A DNA stretch of 64,000 nt from Lewinellaceae bacterium (lineage in GTDB: Bacteria; Bacteroidota; Bacteroidia; Chitinophagales; Saprospiraceae). Location of the stretch: positions 1 to 64,000 of the forward strand of contig JACJXZ010000001.1 of assembly GCA_020636375.1 (NCBI GenBank), written 5' to 3'. The notes below the pieces were generated by a model. The model searched no databases. It was not told the DNA's origin and worked only from the letters and a program-made list of their open reading frames with translations. Each line of letters begins with the position of its first letter. The stretch's first letter is position 1. Positions 1 to 10,166 of this stretch are shown here, piece after piece. A program made the position numbers and the translations under genes.

Positions 1-318
1 TTAGCGGAGAAGTATTGCCCGCCGGCCTGGAGAGAATCTCCCTGGCAGATCATTTCCTCCAAGTGCCCAATGGACGGTTCGATAACCTCCAGCGAGAGTT
101 GCACTATGCTGTCGCAGCCGGAAGCGGCGTTTCCTTCCAGGGTGATCTCGTAGTCCCCGTTAGCGGAGAAGTATTGCCCGCCGGCCTGGAGAGAATCTCC
201 CTGGCAGATTTTTTCTTCCAAGTGCCCAATGGACGGTTCGATAACCTCCAGCGAGAGCTGCACTATGCTGTCGCAGCCGGAAGCGGCGTCTCCTTCCAGG
301 GTGATATTGTAATCACCG
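1..318. repeat. 159-bp tandem repeat inside the giant surface protein gene
   Basis: Copies at 1-159 and 160-318 are nearly identical; a third, diverged copy follows from about 319. The period of 159 bp is 53 codons, so copy-number changes keep the reading frame. The first copy may continue outside the window. Confidence 0.9.
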
Positions 319-3300
319 CTGGAGGAGAAGGCTTGCCCGGCGACCAGCATAGTATCTCCCTGGCAGGCCTGAGTATCCAGTTGGATAAACGATCGTTCAG
401 TAACTATCAGGTCCAATTGGACAACACTGTCGCAGCCTTGCCAGGTTTGAAGGGAGTCATAATAAGTTCCTGTGGCTGTTAGCGTTTCGCCGGCGAAGGG
501 GAATTCCCCTCCTTCACATATTGTTTCCGTTAAAAGGGTAAAAGAGTGGCCCAATTGAGGCTGAACCCACAGGGAAAAAGTATCGCTCAAACCATAAACC
601 AGGTCTTGGACAGCCAATGTGGCCAGAAAGGGGGCCTGTATGGATAGAGCGTGAACCGGACTAGGTTCCTGCTCAGTAGAGACAACCCCGCCTGGAAGGT
701 ACCACAAATAAGAAATTGTTCCACCAGTGGTTGATTTGTTCTCAAAATAAACAGAGTCGCAGTTGGTGGAATATTCAAAATAAGCAGTAGGCTGAGTGAC
801 GGGCCGGCAGTCCTGGTCCGGGGATACTGTGGAATTCACTTCCAGTTCGAATTTGCCATTAGTGGTTTCGGGCACAAAAACCTGAACGTAGTATTCTCCC
901 GGCGGAACGCATCCTGCGGAAAAAACGGTATTGCCACTAGGTACACACTGGTTCTCAGTCATGATGGTGCAGGTGCCGAGTAAAAAGCGAAGGATGAATT
1001 GATGGGAGGGCGTGTTGGTGTAATTGTTGACATGAAATACCAGGTCTACCTTTTCGCTGCCTTCTATCTTAACCTTAAAGAATGCAGATACAAAATCGCC
1101 GGCCGATGGCACACATTCTTCCGCTTGCCCTTCTTCTCCCACATCACCTCCCCAGCTTAAACAGTCTGCCCAAAGAGTGGCGCTGGCGGAACCACCGCCT
1201 TGAATATTTAAAGGAACAGCTTCCTGGCAATGGTCGCCCTTCAGCGGAATGTACCACACTATAGGGCGGAAATGGCTGGTGTCATTGGAAAAGGGCCGGA
1301 AGCCATTATTATCAGTAATGAAAACATAGTATTCGCCGGCATCCAGGCAGGCCGATTGCATCCAGTTGTGCCCACTTGTATCCTGTGGGTCGGTGCTGAA
1401 TTGGTAAAGGGTTAGCGGAACTTCCACCAATTGGGTTGAATCTCCCGGCACGAGAGCATGGTACAGCCTTACGTCATTGGCTAACGGTTCCTTTCGGGAT
1501 GAAGGGTTTCCATTTTTTTCATGAGCTAACCGTAGAAATCCTGGAGCGTCAATATGGGCCTTATAATAAGCCGATTTAGTGTACCAAATGTTGTTTAAGG
1601 GGTCTGCCGGATCTTTCGAGTAGCAGGTCAGGTTAAAGGGTGCGCCCAGAAATACGCCTTCCGTTAATGCCTGTTCAGTATAGGGCGGGAAAGTTTCATT
1701 CAGGCCATTTATGTGGTTGGCCGTTGAAAAGTGGTCGTACGGTGCCGGTGGCGAAGACAGCGGATATAACTTTATTGAAAGGGCAACCGGCAAATTGGGG
1801 TTCCGGGCAGGCATAGTAGCCACTATATAATACCGGGTTGCTGGACAGTCATTTTTAGAAAATGAGAGGTAACGGTTCCTGGCTTGGTCGCAGGCAGTAA
1901 AATTTTCATAAATCAGGGTTAGGCCCTGTGCCAGGGTTGAATCCACTTCTCCGTTTTGTACGACTTCTTCGAAGGGGATATCGCCATCCACGTCGCTTCT
2001 GTAAATAGCAAAAGTGGGAATCAATGAGTTTGATGCAGGAAGGTCTACTTTAGCTGCGATGGTTCCCTTTCCTTCGATTACAAATGTCCACCAGAGGTTC
2101 CTGCGGGAGAAAAGGTGGCCTGGGCTTTGGGTTGTTCCATCGTACAATACCTGATTGGCGGCGCTGGAAACGGCCGGATTGACAAAATCGCCACAATCCT
2201 GGCTTTCTACAGGGTCTGTGCTGCTGGCGCCAGTGGTGCAGTAAAAATGGTCCAGGCTTGGCGGTAAAGATGGATCGTAGGGGTGCATGTCGCCAATAGC
2301 CCCATTGTGATAGGTATTATCATCAGGAATAACTCCGAAGTCATACGCGGTGGCGGCATAATCATGCAGTGAAATTCCTGCTTTATCTACGTACATCACC
2401 GGCTCCAGGGCATAGCAACTTTCGTCAAGAGAGGCGAATACGACGAGGGTATATTTTCCGGGTTGCAGATTGCAAAATTGCCGGTAGAAGGATTCTACGC
2501 ATGGGTAGACGGGGGGCGTGCTGAGCATCAACTGAGGGGATTCCTGCACGTCAAAAGGGAAAACAACGGTGGGGAATACCGCAGGTATGCTGTCAAAGGA
2601 GACAAATGCAGGCTTCGTTATTTCAAAGGGATAATAGAATGCCATCGTATCTTGTAGCCTGCACCCTGCTACCGGGTGTGTCCGCAGCGAGTCGGGATAA
2701 CAAGGCACAATGACTTCCTCGAGATGATATACCCGGGCGGTTGATGCAAGGGGATCATTTTCATTTGAAATATCCCAGTCGGTTAGCCCAACAGGGCAGG
2801 CATTATCCGGCCGGCTGCATTGTGGGAGTTCCGGAAGCCATACTTCCAGGATAACGTTGCAGGGGCTACCTATATCTCCCTTGTTTCCCAGGGGAGGTAT
2901 GAATGGATTTTCAAAACCTGGGCCATGGCCGTAAACCACCACGGTGTAGTCGCCGGGGGGCAGCAGGTCGCATCCAGAAGCCTGCTGCTGAAAAAAGCAA
3001 CCACTCCATGGCTGGCAATTGCTGTTTATGCCGTTGTAGGCAGTCAGAATGGCGCTGGTGTCCCGGATGTCTCCGTTGAACAGGCGCATCTGCCCTCTTC
3101 TATTTGAAGCTATTCGAAGGTTGACAATCCGGCTTTCGTCAAGGTGGAAAACGTGGAATACCAGCTTGCTGCTGTTGCCGCAGGGCGTTAGCCCGCCAAT
3201 TTCCATAGGGTTGTCTATACAGGAAAACCGGTTTTCGGGGCTTATGTATATTCCCTGGTTGGTTATATCGCCAAAATCGTATGGGGATTCAGGGTCCGTA

Positions 3301-5405
3301 AAGAGGGTCCCGTATTGATGAAAACGAACGGATGGTTGGTCGTATAAGTTAATATGCCGTTCGTTTGCAAAAGTCAATAAACTTATAGTGTCTGCCGGCA
3401 CGCATACAAAACAGCTATCCAGGCCTATGGGGAAAGGTTGGTTGTCTGTCTCTGTGATGCAGGGAGATAATGGCGTAAGCCCGGGGATTGAATCGCCTGG
3501 CAGAAAGGTATTGCTGTTTGTCGCCTCGGCATTAGCGCTTCCAAGGTACACCGCATAGGAAAAATCTGGATATGCTTGTGTAATTTGATTGTTGCTCGCT
3601 CGCTGGGTACGCAAATTCCTTAACTCCAGCAACCCGCCTTCATTTGTTATTATTTCCCGGTAAATGGCCCGGTCGATATCTTCACAGGATACGCTTTCGG
3701 GCAAGACCGTCTCTGCACAGCCAAAAACTGCTGGCGTTGCCGCATAAAGATTATTCTCGGCTAATGGCGCCCCATCATTGAAATAATAGACATCATTCAC
3801 TGCGCTAAGAGCATAGGGGTGGGGTGCATAGGTTGTCGTAGTGGTCAACTGCAACCTTGCTACCCTCCCAAGCATTCCTAAATCCAGGGCTGTTTGATAG
3901 TTATTGGCGTTCTGTGGATAGGGATATTGTGACCTCCCCAAAACCTGAACACTGTAATCGCCTGGAGGAAGACATGGAAAATAGCCGGTAGTCCCTGAAA
4001 ACTCGCCTACTATGCCTTCTTCAGAATAAATGATACAATCTGTGGCCAGTGGCCGGAAAAAAATGCGGACATACGCCATATTGGTATTTGGAATAGAAGT
4101 TAGCCAATTGAGCCGGACATGTGCGTGTGTCTCCAGCGTAAAACCGAACCACCAGGCAAGGTCGTAGGGATAAATGCCCGAAGGAACTACTCCACTTTCT
4201 GGTTGTGCCCAACCACAGGGATTGTCCGCAGTAAAAGCATTGCAGGAGAAATAATCGGTTATTATAGTTATAGCTCCAGTGGGCTGGTGGGGAAGTACGC
4301 CGAGGTTGTTTAGCCCGGGGTCCGGCGTTGGTGCTGTTGTTAGCTGCTCTCCTCTTTGGTGTAAATTAACCTGTATCTGAGGGGCCTCAAAATCATTGGG
4401 AAAGAGGATTTGGATGGCATAGTCGGTTTTAGGCTCCAGCTCACAAAGAGCCTCCCACCACCGGCGGCTGATGGTTGTTGAAATATTGCTCTTTTTCAGC
4501 ACTACGCACTCCTGCAGGACTTCCAGGCTCTGCCAGGGTGCCTGGCTGGCTTTTCCCTTAAATAAGCGCAACAGCACTACGTCGGGGAGAGTAATATCAG
4601 GAAAATTCTCTTCCAACTCCAGGCTGACAATATCTACAATGGAATCTGTTTGAAACTCCATCCATATGGATTGGCCAAACTGCCCGATTTCAGCAACCAT
4701 TGGGCAGCCAGCCTCTTCCAAGCTATCCAGGCTGTGGCAGCCAACCGGAATAGATGCTGTTAGTTCGGCCGTATTCAATATCCCAAATTGCAAGGCGTCC
4801 TGAGGGCGGTCATGAGGAGCAAATTCGGAATTGTCTTCAAAGGGATATCCTAAGGTCGCCTCAAGATAAACCGAACCGCTTGTACCTGGCTTTGCGTACA
4901 CCTGGATCCGGTAAGCCCCTGGGGCAAGGCAAGGAGTAGAGGTATAACCGAAACCAGTGGGATAGGCGAGAGTAGAGGCATTGGCTTCAGATAGGCCCGG
5001 AAGGCAGGCGCTGTCCATATAGGTGACAAACTTACAATCGGATAAGGGAATGGTGTTGCCCACTTGCTTCAACTCAATCTTTACCGAGCGGTGGGTTGGA
5101 AGTTCCATTTCATACCATATCGAGATCCATTGCCCCGGCTCCGGGAAGAATTCCATAGCTTCCGATGTGGACTGGGTAATGTCGATGGTGTCTGAATAGA
5201 CGACGCCAGTACCCCATCCGTCAGTGGGCAGTTCGATCAGTGACGGATTGGAACAGCCGTCGTTTACGGGGGGAGGAAACAAGCTCACTTCCAACGGCTC
5301 CCTGATAATGCCTGCGACGGAACTGCATACTATGCACAATAGGGTTATCAGCTGCAAATGGATTTTGCTGAAGGCATGAAAAATTTTAGCCGCTTTCTGG
5401 TTCAT
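1..5405 (-). CDS. Giant secreted multidomain surface protein (3' end outside the window)
   Basis: An uninterrupted minus-strand frame runs from the ATG at 5405-5403 to the window edge, about 1801 codons with no stop. The N-terminus is a signal peptide (basic start, hydrophobic residues about 15-33). The body is a series of roughly 120-170-residue extracellular domains that share a recurring C(L/V)xPGxYxVxV motif, which suggests repeated beta-sandwich modules. A PKD-like domain lies at about residues 1540-1620. From about 1627 come repeats of about 50 residues with the pattern CQGDSLxxGGxYF...GCDSIVQLxLxV, a type common in Saprospirales surface proteins. The last two copies in the window are nearly identical in DNA. 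The unseen C-terminus would be expected to carry a T9SS sorting domain (inference). Likely role: adhesin or cell-surface structural protein. The next gene in the same direction ends 80 nt upstream of it. Confidence 0.85.
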   Translation of the reverse strand, partial: MNQKAAKIFHAFSKIHLQLITLLCIVCSSVAGIIREPLEVSLFPPPVNDGCSNPSLIELPTDGWGTGVVYSDTIDITQSTSEAMEFFPEPGQWISIWYEMELPTHRSVKIELKQVGNTIPLSDCKFVTYMDSACLPGLSEANASTLAYPTGFGYTSTPCLAPGAYRIQVYAKPGTSGSVYLEATLGYPFEDNSEFAPHDRPQDALQFGILNTAELTASIPVGCHSLDSLEEAGCPMVAEIGQFGQSIWMEFQTDSIVDIVSLELEENFPDITLPDVVLLRLFKGKASQAPWQSLEVLQECVVLKKSNISTTISRRWWEALCELEPKTDYAIQILFPNDFEAPQIQVNLHQRGEQLTTAPTPDPGLNNLGVLPHQPTGAITIITDYFSCNAFTADNPCGWAQPESGVVPSGIYPYDLAWWFGFTLETHAHVRLNWLTSIPNTNMAYVRIFFRPLATDCIIYSEEGIVGEFSGTTGYFPCLPPGDYSVQVLGRSQYPYPQNANNYQTALDLGMLGRVARLQLTTTTTYAPHPYALSAVNDVYYFNDGAPLAENNLYAATPAVFGCAETVLPESVSCEDIDRAIYREIITNEGGLLELRNLRTQRASNNQITQAYPDFSYAVYLGSANAEATNSNTFLPGDSIPGLTPLSPCITETDNQPFPIGLDSCFVCVPADTISLLTFANERHINLYDQPSVRFHQYGTLFTDPESPYDFGDITNQGIYISPENRFSCIDNPMEIGGLTPCGNSSKLVFHVFHLDESRIVNLRIASNRRGQMRLFNGDIRDTSAILTAYNGINSNCQPWSGCFFQQQASGCDLLPPGDYTVVVYGHGPGFENPFIPPLGNKGDIGSPCNVILEVWLPELPQCSRPDNACPVGLTDWDISNENDPLASTARVYHLEEVIVPCYPDSLRTHPVAGCRLQDTMAFYYPFEITKPAFVSFDSIPAVFPTVVFPFDVQESPQLMLSTPPVYPCVESFYRQFCNLQPGKYTLVVFASLDESCYALEPVMYVDKAGISLHDYAATAYDFGVIPDDNTYHNGAIGDMHPYDPSLPPSLDHFYCTTGASSTDPVESQDCGDFVNPAVSSAANQVLYDGTTQSPGHLFSRRNLWWTFVIEGKGTIAAKVDLPASNSLIPTFAIYRSDVDGDIPFEEVVQNGEVDSTLAQGLTLIYENFTACDQARNRYLSFSKNDCPATRYYIVATMPARNPNLPVALSIKLYPLSSPPAPYDHFSTANHINGLNETFPPYTEQALTEGVFLGAPFNLTCYSKDPADPLNNIWYTKSAYYKAHIDAPGFLRLAHEKNGNPSSRKEPLANDVRLYHALVPGDSTQLVEVPLTLYQFSTDPQDTSGHNWMQSACLDAGEYYVFITDNNGFRPFSNDTSHFRPIVWYIPLKGDHCQEAVPLNIQGGGSASATLWADCLSWGGDVGEEGQAEECVPSAGDFVSAFFKVKIEGSEKVDLVFHVNNYTNTPSHQFILRFLLGTCTIMTENQCVPSGNTVFSAGCVPPGEYYVQVFVPETTNGKFELEVNSTVSPDQDCRPVTQPTAYFEYSTNCDSVYFENKSTTGGTISYLWYLPGGVVSTEQEPSPVHALSIQAPFLATLAVQDLVYGLSDTFSLWVQPQLGHSFTLLTETICEGGEFPFAGETLTATGTYYDSLQTWQGCDSVVQLDLIVTERSFIQLDTQACQGDTMLVAGQAFSSSGDYNITLEGDAASGCDSIVQLSLEVIEPSIGHLEEKICQGDSLQAGGQYFSANGDYEITLEGNAASGCDSIVQLSLEVIEPSIGHLEEMICQGDSLQAGGQYFSA

Positions 5406-5485
5406 AACTCAAGGATTTGGTTGTTGTTGAAATGAGCCTGCTTCCTACTGAAAATCATTTGGTTTTTGGGGTGAAGGAGGATTGG

Positions 5486-8400
5486 TCAGGTCCTGATGAC
5501 AACCAGCCGCCGCACGGCCAATGCCCCGTCAATCCAGATCCGAACGGGATAAATGCCTGATGGGTAGTTCTCGATGTCCAGGTTGATTGCTTTTTCCAGA
5601 ACCAAAGGTTCTTCGGTTTGCCATAATATCCTTCCGTTGAGGTCCGCTATCTCTACCCGTACCCGGGCAGGCCGTTGGAGTACCAGATCCAGATAGGCCC
5701 TGCCTGAAGCCGGGTTGGGGATAAGCGCCAGCCGACGGACGTTTTCCAGTTCCTCAGTGCCTGTCAGGATCTCAACGGAGCCGGAAACGGTGCAACCTCT
5801 GCTGTCTGTAACAGTCACATTGTAGATTCCGGGAGCAAGGTTGGTGATCGTATCGGAGGTGTCGTCATTGCTCCAATGATATGAAAAAGGTTCAACGCCA
5901 TTAGTTACCACAACAGTTGCAGTACCGTCATCAGCTCCTTCTGAAGAGGCATTGGTGAAAGATATTTCCAAAGAAAGGGGTGAATGCTCTTCTGTCGTAC
6001 CGCCCAGGGTAGCCACGCACCCATTGGCATCGGTAACGGTTATTTCATATTCTGTGCCCGGCGGTATTGGCAAGGCCGGGAATATTTCAACGGTATAAGG
6101 TTCCGTGCCTCCGGAAGCGATAATTCCCGAGATAGCGACATAGCCTTCACAATCTATTTCCTGGACTATATCATTTTCTATTGTCAATTCAGCCGGCCCA
6201 GATACTGCTATCTGTTCCAAAACGCTACACCCGTTCGGAGCAGTGGCAGTAATGCTATAGCTACCGGCGCCAACGGTTTGTTCTGCGCTGGTTGGGTTAT
6301 CTATATTCTCACCCTCCCAGAAAAAGGTGGTTCCAATTACATCAGCTTGAGCGGTTAGCACAGTCAGGTTGCCAAAACAGGCAAGTTGCAGATCACCTTC
6401 AATGAATACTTCCGGGGCATCAAAATTAGCAGTTACGATTACTGAAGTATCACTGGTGCAGCCATTGGTGGGGTTGTATACCGTAAGGGTGTAGGCTCCG
6501 GTGTCAGCAACTTGCAGTCCTTGCTGGGCCAGGGTGGATCCGCCGGGAATGGCCCAGGTGTAAACGGCATTGGGAGCATCAGAATCTCCCGATAAATATA
6601 TTTCCGGTTCGTTACACGTAAGCACGCCTCCTGTTGCTAAAACTCCCGGAGGGGTGAGATCCTCAATTACAGTTATGGTAGCGGTATTGGTACAGCTGGT
6701 CGCCAGGTCGGTGACCGTTACGGAATATTCTCCAGGCATATCTACTTTGATTGAGTTTCCGGTCGTATCAAATCCGCCTGGCCCTAACCATTCGTAAGTA
6801 ACCGAATCAGCAGAACTGCTTGCATTCAATTCGGCTTCGGTATTTATGCAGCTGATTGTATCGCCAGCGACTGAAAGGCTGGGAGTGGACGATTCGTCTG
6901 TGACAACTACAGTAGCAGTGGCGGCACAGCCAGTTTCCGGTAAAATGGCGGTAACGTGGTAGGTGCCTGCTTGAGAAACAAAAACCATGCTTCCTTCTCC
7001 TGTAAATCCTTCCGGCCCTTCCCAACTATAAGAAACGCCTGGATTTGAGGAGGTTGCATTTAATTGAACGGAAGGGTTAGCGCAGTTGATGGTGCCTCCT
7101 TCTGCGCTCACGGCAAGGGTTGCTTCAGGAACGAAATATGGATTGACGCCAAGAGCCGCCAGTAGATACCAGCAGGTTGCGCCAAGATGCAGGCGCCGGT
7201 GATACTCCCAGTTGAAACCGGTCGTCAGATGGTCAATCGAAGCAGCTACAATTCCCTGTCCATTGTTAAACGGCCCATGAGTTTGTACATACTCTATAGT
7301 GGCCAGCAACAGATTGGCAAAAGCCGTATTCCCGATCAGTTTATAGGCGAGGGCAGCCTGGGCTGTGCCTTCGAACCAGGCGCCATCCAGGTCGGTATTG
7401 AAGTCAAATGCGGGCAAAATGGTGTCAAATATTTCAAAATAATCGAAGCAGTTAGCCTGGACCCAATCCATGCAAGAATAATAATCGGCAATATTAGGCA
7501 GGTCTCTGAATGCCATCAAAAACCAGGGATGGATGTCAAGCGGAACATCTCCGTTATTGTAGTTGATATCAATGCCCGAAGCATCAGTTCCGGTCCAAAA
7601 ATGTTGCTCTTCTGCATCCCACATCGACAGCACAAAGGTTTCAGCATGTTGTGCGGCCAAATCGAAAATCATTTTACCTGTCAGGCCGTAAAGCCGGAAA
7701 AACAGTGCACGAAGGTCTAAGTTGTGTTCCGTGCTCTTCCAGGTTACCGTATCCTGGTTATTTTCAAACCCCTCATACCCCCCTGTAAACCCTCCGGGGC
7801 CGATATCGCTCCAGGTGCTGGCAATGCACCAGTTGGCAATATCTTCTGCCGCTGCCAGGAAAATGGAATCCCCCGAAATTTCAAATAAAGAGGTAAAGGC
7901 CAATCCTGCCCATGCCATATTGCCGGTTGAAGTGCTGACGAAATAAATATCTTCATAAAATGCTCCGGCGCCTTCATCCCACCAGCCTGCCATTCGAATA
8001 GTATCGTTGTGGCTCATTGTTACGCCAGCTTTATAGACATTCCTCAGGCGGTTGTCGGTATAAAACCGGTCATGGTCTCTTGCGTAGATAAAAGCCCTTC
8101 CAATTAGCTCTGCATAACGGAGGTATCTTTCGTCACAGGTCCGCTGGTAAAGTGCAAGGTAGGTGATGAGCAATAGGGCATTGTCATAAACGTGTGCTGC
8201 CATCTGCTGGGTCTTATCAATCTCAGGGTCATTGTGAACAAGGAAGCTTTGTGCCAGGCGCGGAAGGCCATAATCGGAATGGTCGTAATAAATGCTGTCA
8301 TAATAAACCGTTACCGGGCTATCGTTATTTGCCTGGCTGGCTACTATGCCAACACCGGTTATAATATTGCTGTCATTTCTGAGATGAACTCCTTCGTGGT

Positions 8401-9385
8401 AAATGGAATCCAGGCAAAGGGAAAATGGCTGAATACCATTTACACAGAACCCAAAGCCAATAGTGCAGTTTGAAAAATCAAGGCCTACGGGCAGGGCTAT
8501 GGAATACCATTTCCAGTCTGGTGAATCAATTAATACACGATACGACCCGCCGCAAAATAAGAACTCCAAAGATCTGGGTACTGTAGACTTTGCCTTGAAA
8601 TGAATCTTGGTGATCTCACTAAGGTCATAACCCTGTAAAAAACCGTCGGCAGGCTTAAAGGCAAAACAAGCCCATTGGGTGGTGCCGCCAAGCCAATCCA
8701 ACTGCATGAAGGAGGTGTCACTGGCATCTCGTGCGTTGTAGTTAAAGTCAAAGTAGGGATGAGCAGCAGCATAGTTCCAGATTTCATAAGAGGGGAACCG
8801 GTTGTTCAATCCGGCCGAAGCATCCCTGTAAACCCAGAAACGGTCATCCGTCAGGTCAATGACGTACCGGGTCCATTGTGAAGTAAGGGTTACAAAACCA
8901 GTACTTCTTATATCATAACCATCCTGATAGGGAAAGGACGGGTTGTGAAAAGGAATCCGGTTTGTCCCTCCAAGCATGAACTCAACCACGCCTTCTCCTC
9001 TGGCCCAGATGATCAGCTTTTTCGCCGTGCCTATGTACCGCCCTTCATTGGTTCCATAATTATTTGGTCCGTAAGTGTACCGCCAATTTGTATAGCCGAT
9101 GCCATCGGTTAAGTTAAAGACTATCTTGCTGATCGTCCTTCCTCCATGGGGGTCCTGTATTAACTGCTCTGTGACAATAATATTGGTGTCTCCTTCAATG
9201 TATGGGATAAATTCATTGCATTGTGAGTTGCCATCCAGGTAACAATAAGTGTAGTGGACAGCCTCGTCGAACATGTGGTCACAAAATGCGGCCGCATTCG
9301 CCATGGGGGGAGTAAGCGGTTGAGTAATTCCCTGGTAAATAAAAACCAACATCAGGGAAAACAGGGTAATGATTCGGTTAGCCAT
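5486..9385 (-). CDS. Secreted (alpha/alpha)6-barrel-like glycosidase-type protein with Ig/SprB repeats and T9SS sorting domain
   Basis: 1299 residues. A signal peptide covers residues 1 to about 31. Residues about 40-340 are beta-rich (carbohydrate-binding/concanavalin-like by appearance). Residues about 370-770 are helical and rich in aromatic and acidic residues, with WWDEGAGAFYED and DGAWFEGTAQAALAY segments, resembling six-hairpin glycosidase folds; the exact family is not assigned. Several Ig-like or PKD-like repeats follow, with paired cysteines and SYSWEGPEGF-type motifs. A SprB-like repeat (YHWSNDDTSDTITNLAPG) lies near 1150-1210. The C-terminus has IPNPASGRAYLDL...GRILWQ...YPSGIYPVRI, typical of T9SS type A sorting domains. 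It should be exported and attached to or released from the cell surface. Polysaccharide processing is an inference from fold appearance. Confidence 0.85.
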   Translation of the reverse strand: MANRIITLFSLMLVFIYQGITQPLTPPMANAAAFCDHMFDEAVHYTYCYLDGNSQCNEFIPYIEGDTNIIVTEQLIQDPHGGRTISKIVFNLTDGIGYTNWRYTYGPNNYGTNEGRYIGTAKKLIIWARGEGVVEFMLGGTNRIPFHNPSFPYQDGYDIRSTGFVTLTSQWTRYVIDLTDDRFWVYRDASAGLNNRFPSYEIWNYAAAHPYFDFNYNARDASDTSFMQLDWLGGTTQWACFAFKPADGFLQGYDLSEITKIHFKAKSTVPRSLEFLFCGGSYRVLIDSPDWKWYSIALPVGLDFSNCTIGFGFCVNGIQPFSLCLDSIYHEGVHLRNDSNIITGVGIVASQANNDSPVTVYYDSIYYDHSDYGLPRLAQSFLVHNDPEIDKTQQMAAHVYDNALLLITYLALYQRTCDERYLRYAELIGRAFIYARDHDRFYTDNRLRNVYKAGVTMSHNDTIRMAGWWDEGAGAFYEDIYFVSTSTGNMAWAGLAFTSLFEISGDSIFLAAAEDIANWCIASTWSDIGPGGFTGGYEGFENNQDTVTWKSTEHNLDLRALFFRLYGLTGKMIFDLAAQHAETFVLSMWDAEEQHFWTGTDASGIDINYNNGDVPLDIHPWFLMAFRDLPNIADYYSCMDWVQANCFDYFEIFDTILPAFDFNTDLDGAWFEGTAQAALAYKLIGNTAFANLLLATIEYVQTHGPFNNGQGIVAASIDHLTTGFNWEYHRRLHLGATCWYLLAALGVNPYFVPEATLAVSAEGGTINCANPSVQLNATSSNPGVSYSWEGPEGFTGEGSMVFVSQAGTYHVTAILPETGCAATATVVVTDESSTPSLSVAGDTISCINTEAELNASSSADSVTYEWLGPGGFDTTGNSIKVDMPGEYSVTVTDLATSCTNTATITVIEDLTPPGVLATGGVLTCNEPEIYLSGDSDAPNAVYTWAIPGGSTLAQQGLQVADTGAYTLTVYNPTNGCTSDTSVIVTANFDAPEVFIEGDLQLACFGNLTVLTAQADVIGTTFFWEGENIDNPTSAEQTVGAGSYSITATAPNGCSVLEQIAVSGPAELTIENDIVQEIDCEGYVAISGIIASGGTEPYTVEIFPALPIPPGTEYEITVTDANGCVATLGGTTEEHSPLSLEISFTNASSEGADDGTATVVVTNGVEPFSYHWSNDDTSDTITNLAPGIYNVTVTDSRGCTVSGSVEILTGTEELENVRRLALIPNPASGRAYLDLVLQRPARVRVEIADLNGRILWQTEEPLVLEKAINLDIENYPSGIYPVRIWIDGALAVRRLVVIRT

Positions 9386-9480
9386 AGTCTGAGTTTTTTG
9401 TGGTGAAATTTTAAAAGCGATGTCAGGTTTATGTCATTCGTAAATTTTCATGCAAACCTCTAAGGGCCCTTCCAATTCAT

Positions 9481-9795
9481 TTATGATGATAATAGAGGGG
9501 TGTTTGCCTCGGCTTCATTTTCTGGCTTTATCTTCTCAGTTGGTATGTGGTCTTTTCCTGGTTCCGGCTGTGTCTTAGCATGCATGATAATAGCAAATAA
9601 AAGGAATGCAAACACAATAGCAGCTACTACAGGTAAAACCTGAGATGGCGGGTTTGCTGCCGGCGAGTAATTAGGAATTGCAGGAGGCTCCAAATACCTG
9701 TACCTGGATCGCTCCCAGGCCTGTCTTTCACTTTCCAAATGGAATTGAATCAATATAACCAGGAAAAGGCCTCCGAGGATTAAAATAGTTTCCAT
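9481..9795 (-). CDS. Small membrane protein, unknown function
   Basis: 104 residues. Two hydrophobic segments are visible (about residues 3-16 and 52-72), separated by an Arg/Tyr/Pro-rich linker (SERQAWERSRYRYLEPP). The hydrophilic C-terminal tail is rich in Pro and Glu. It lies 95 nt upstream of the glycosidase-like gene on the same strand and could be co-transcribed with it. No family was recognised. Confidence 0.55.
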   Translation of the reverse strand: METILILGGLFLVILIQFHLESERQAWERSRYRYLEPPAIPNYSPAANPPSQVLPVVAAIVFAFLLFAIIMHAKTQPEPGKDHIPTEKIKPENEAEANTPLLSS

Positions 9796-10166
9796 GGGGG
9801 TGGTTTGAAATTTTTAAAGGATAATCGTTTCAAAAACCAAATTAAATATTAAAAATCTAAAATAAAACAAACGGGTTGTTTGGGAAACACCTATGGGTTT
9901 CAAGTATTGTTTAATGTGGTTTTTGTACAGAAAATTCGCCCCATCAAAAACCACAAATAAACCTTATTAATTCACGAAATTCATTAACTTAGGCAAGTGA
10001 AGTTTGTAGATGTTGGCAGGAAAAAAAATTCAGTTTGTCTATTATCCGTTTGCCACATTGTTTTGCTTCTTTATAGAAGAATTGGCGCCTGTCGGATTTA
10101 CAGTCCTTCTGTATAACATTCTTGATTCCTTAGTCCGGAGCCTTAGCCTAACAAATCAACCAAATT
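9796..10166. other. Divergent intergenic region, AT-rich, no gene
   Basis: 371 bp separating the leftward secreted-protein genes from the rightward regulator gene. It is visibly AT-rich and must hold promoters for both directions, but no convincing Bacteroidota -7/-33 pair or operator could be assigned by eye. No ORF or structured RNA was supported. Confidence 0.5.
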
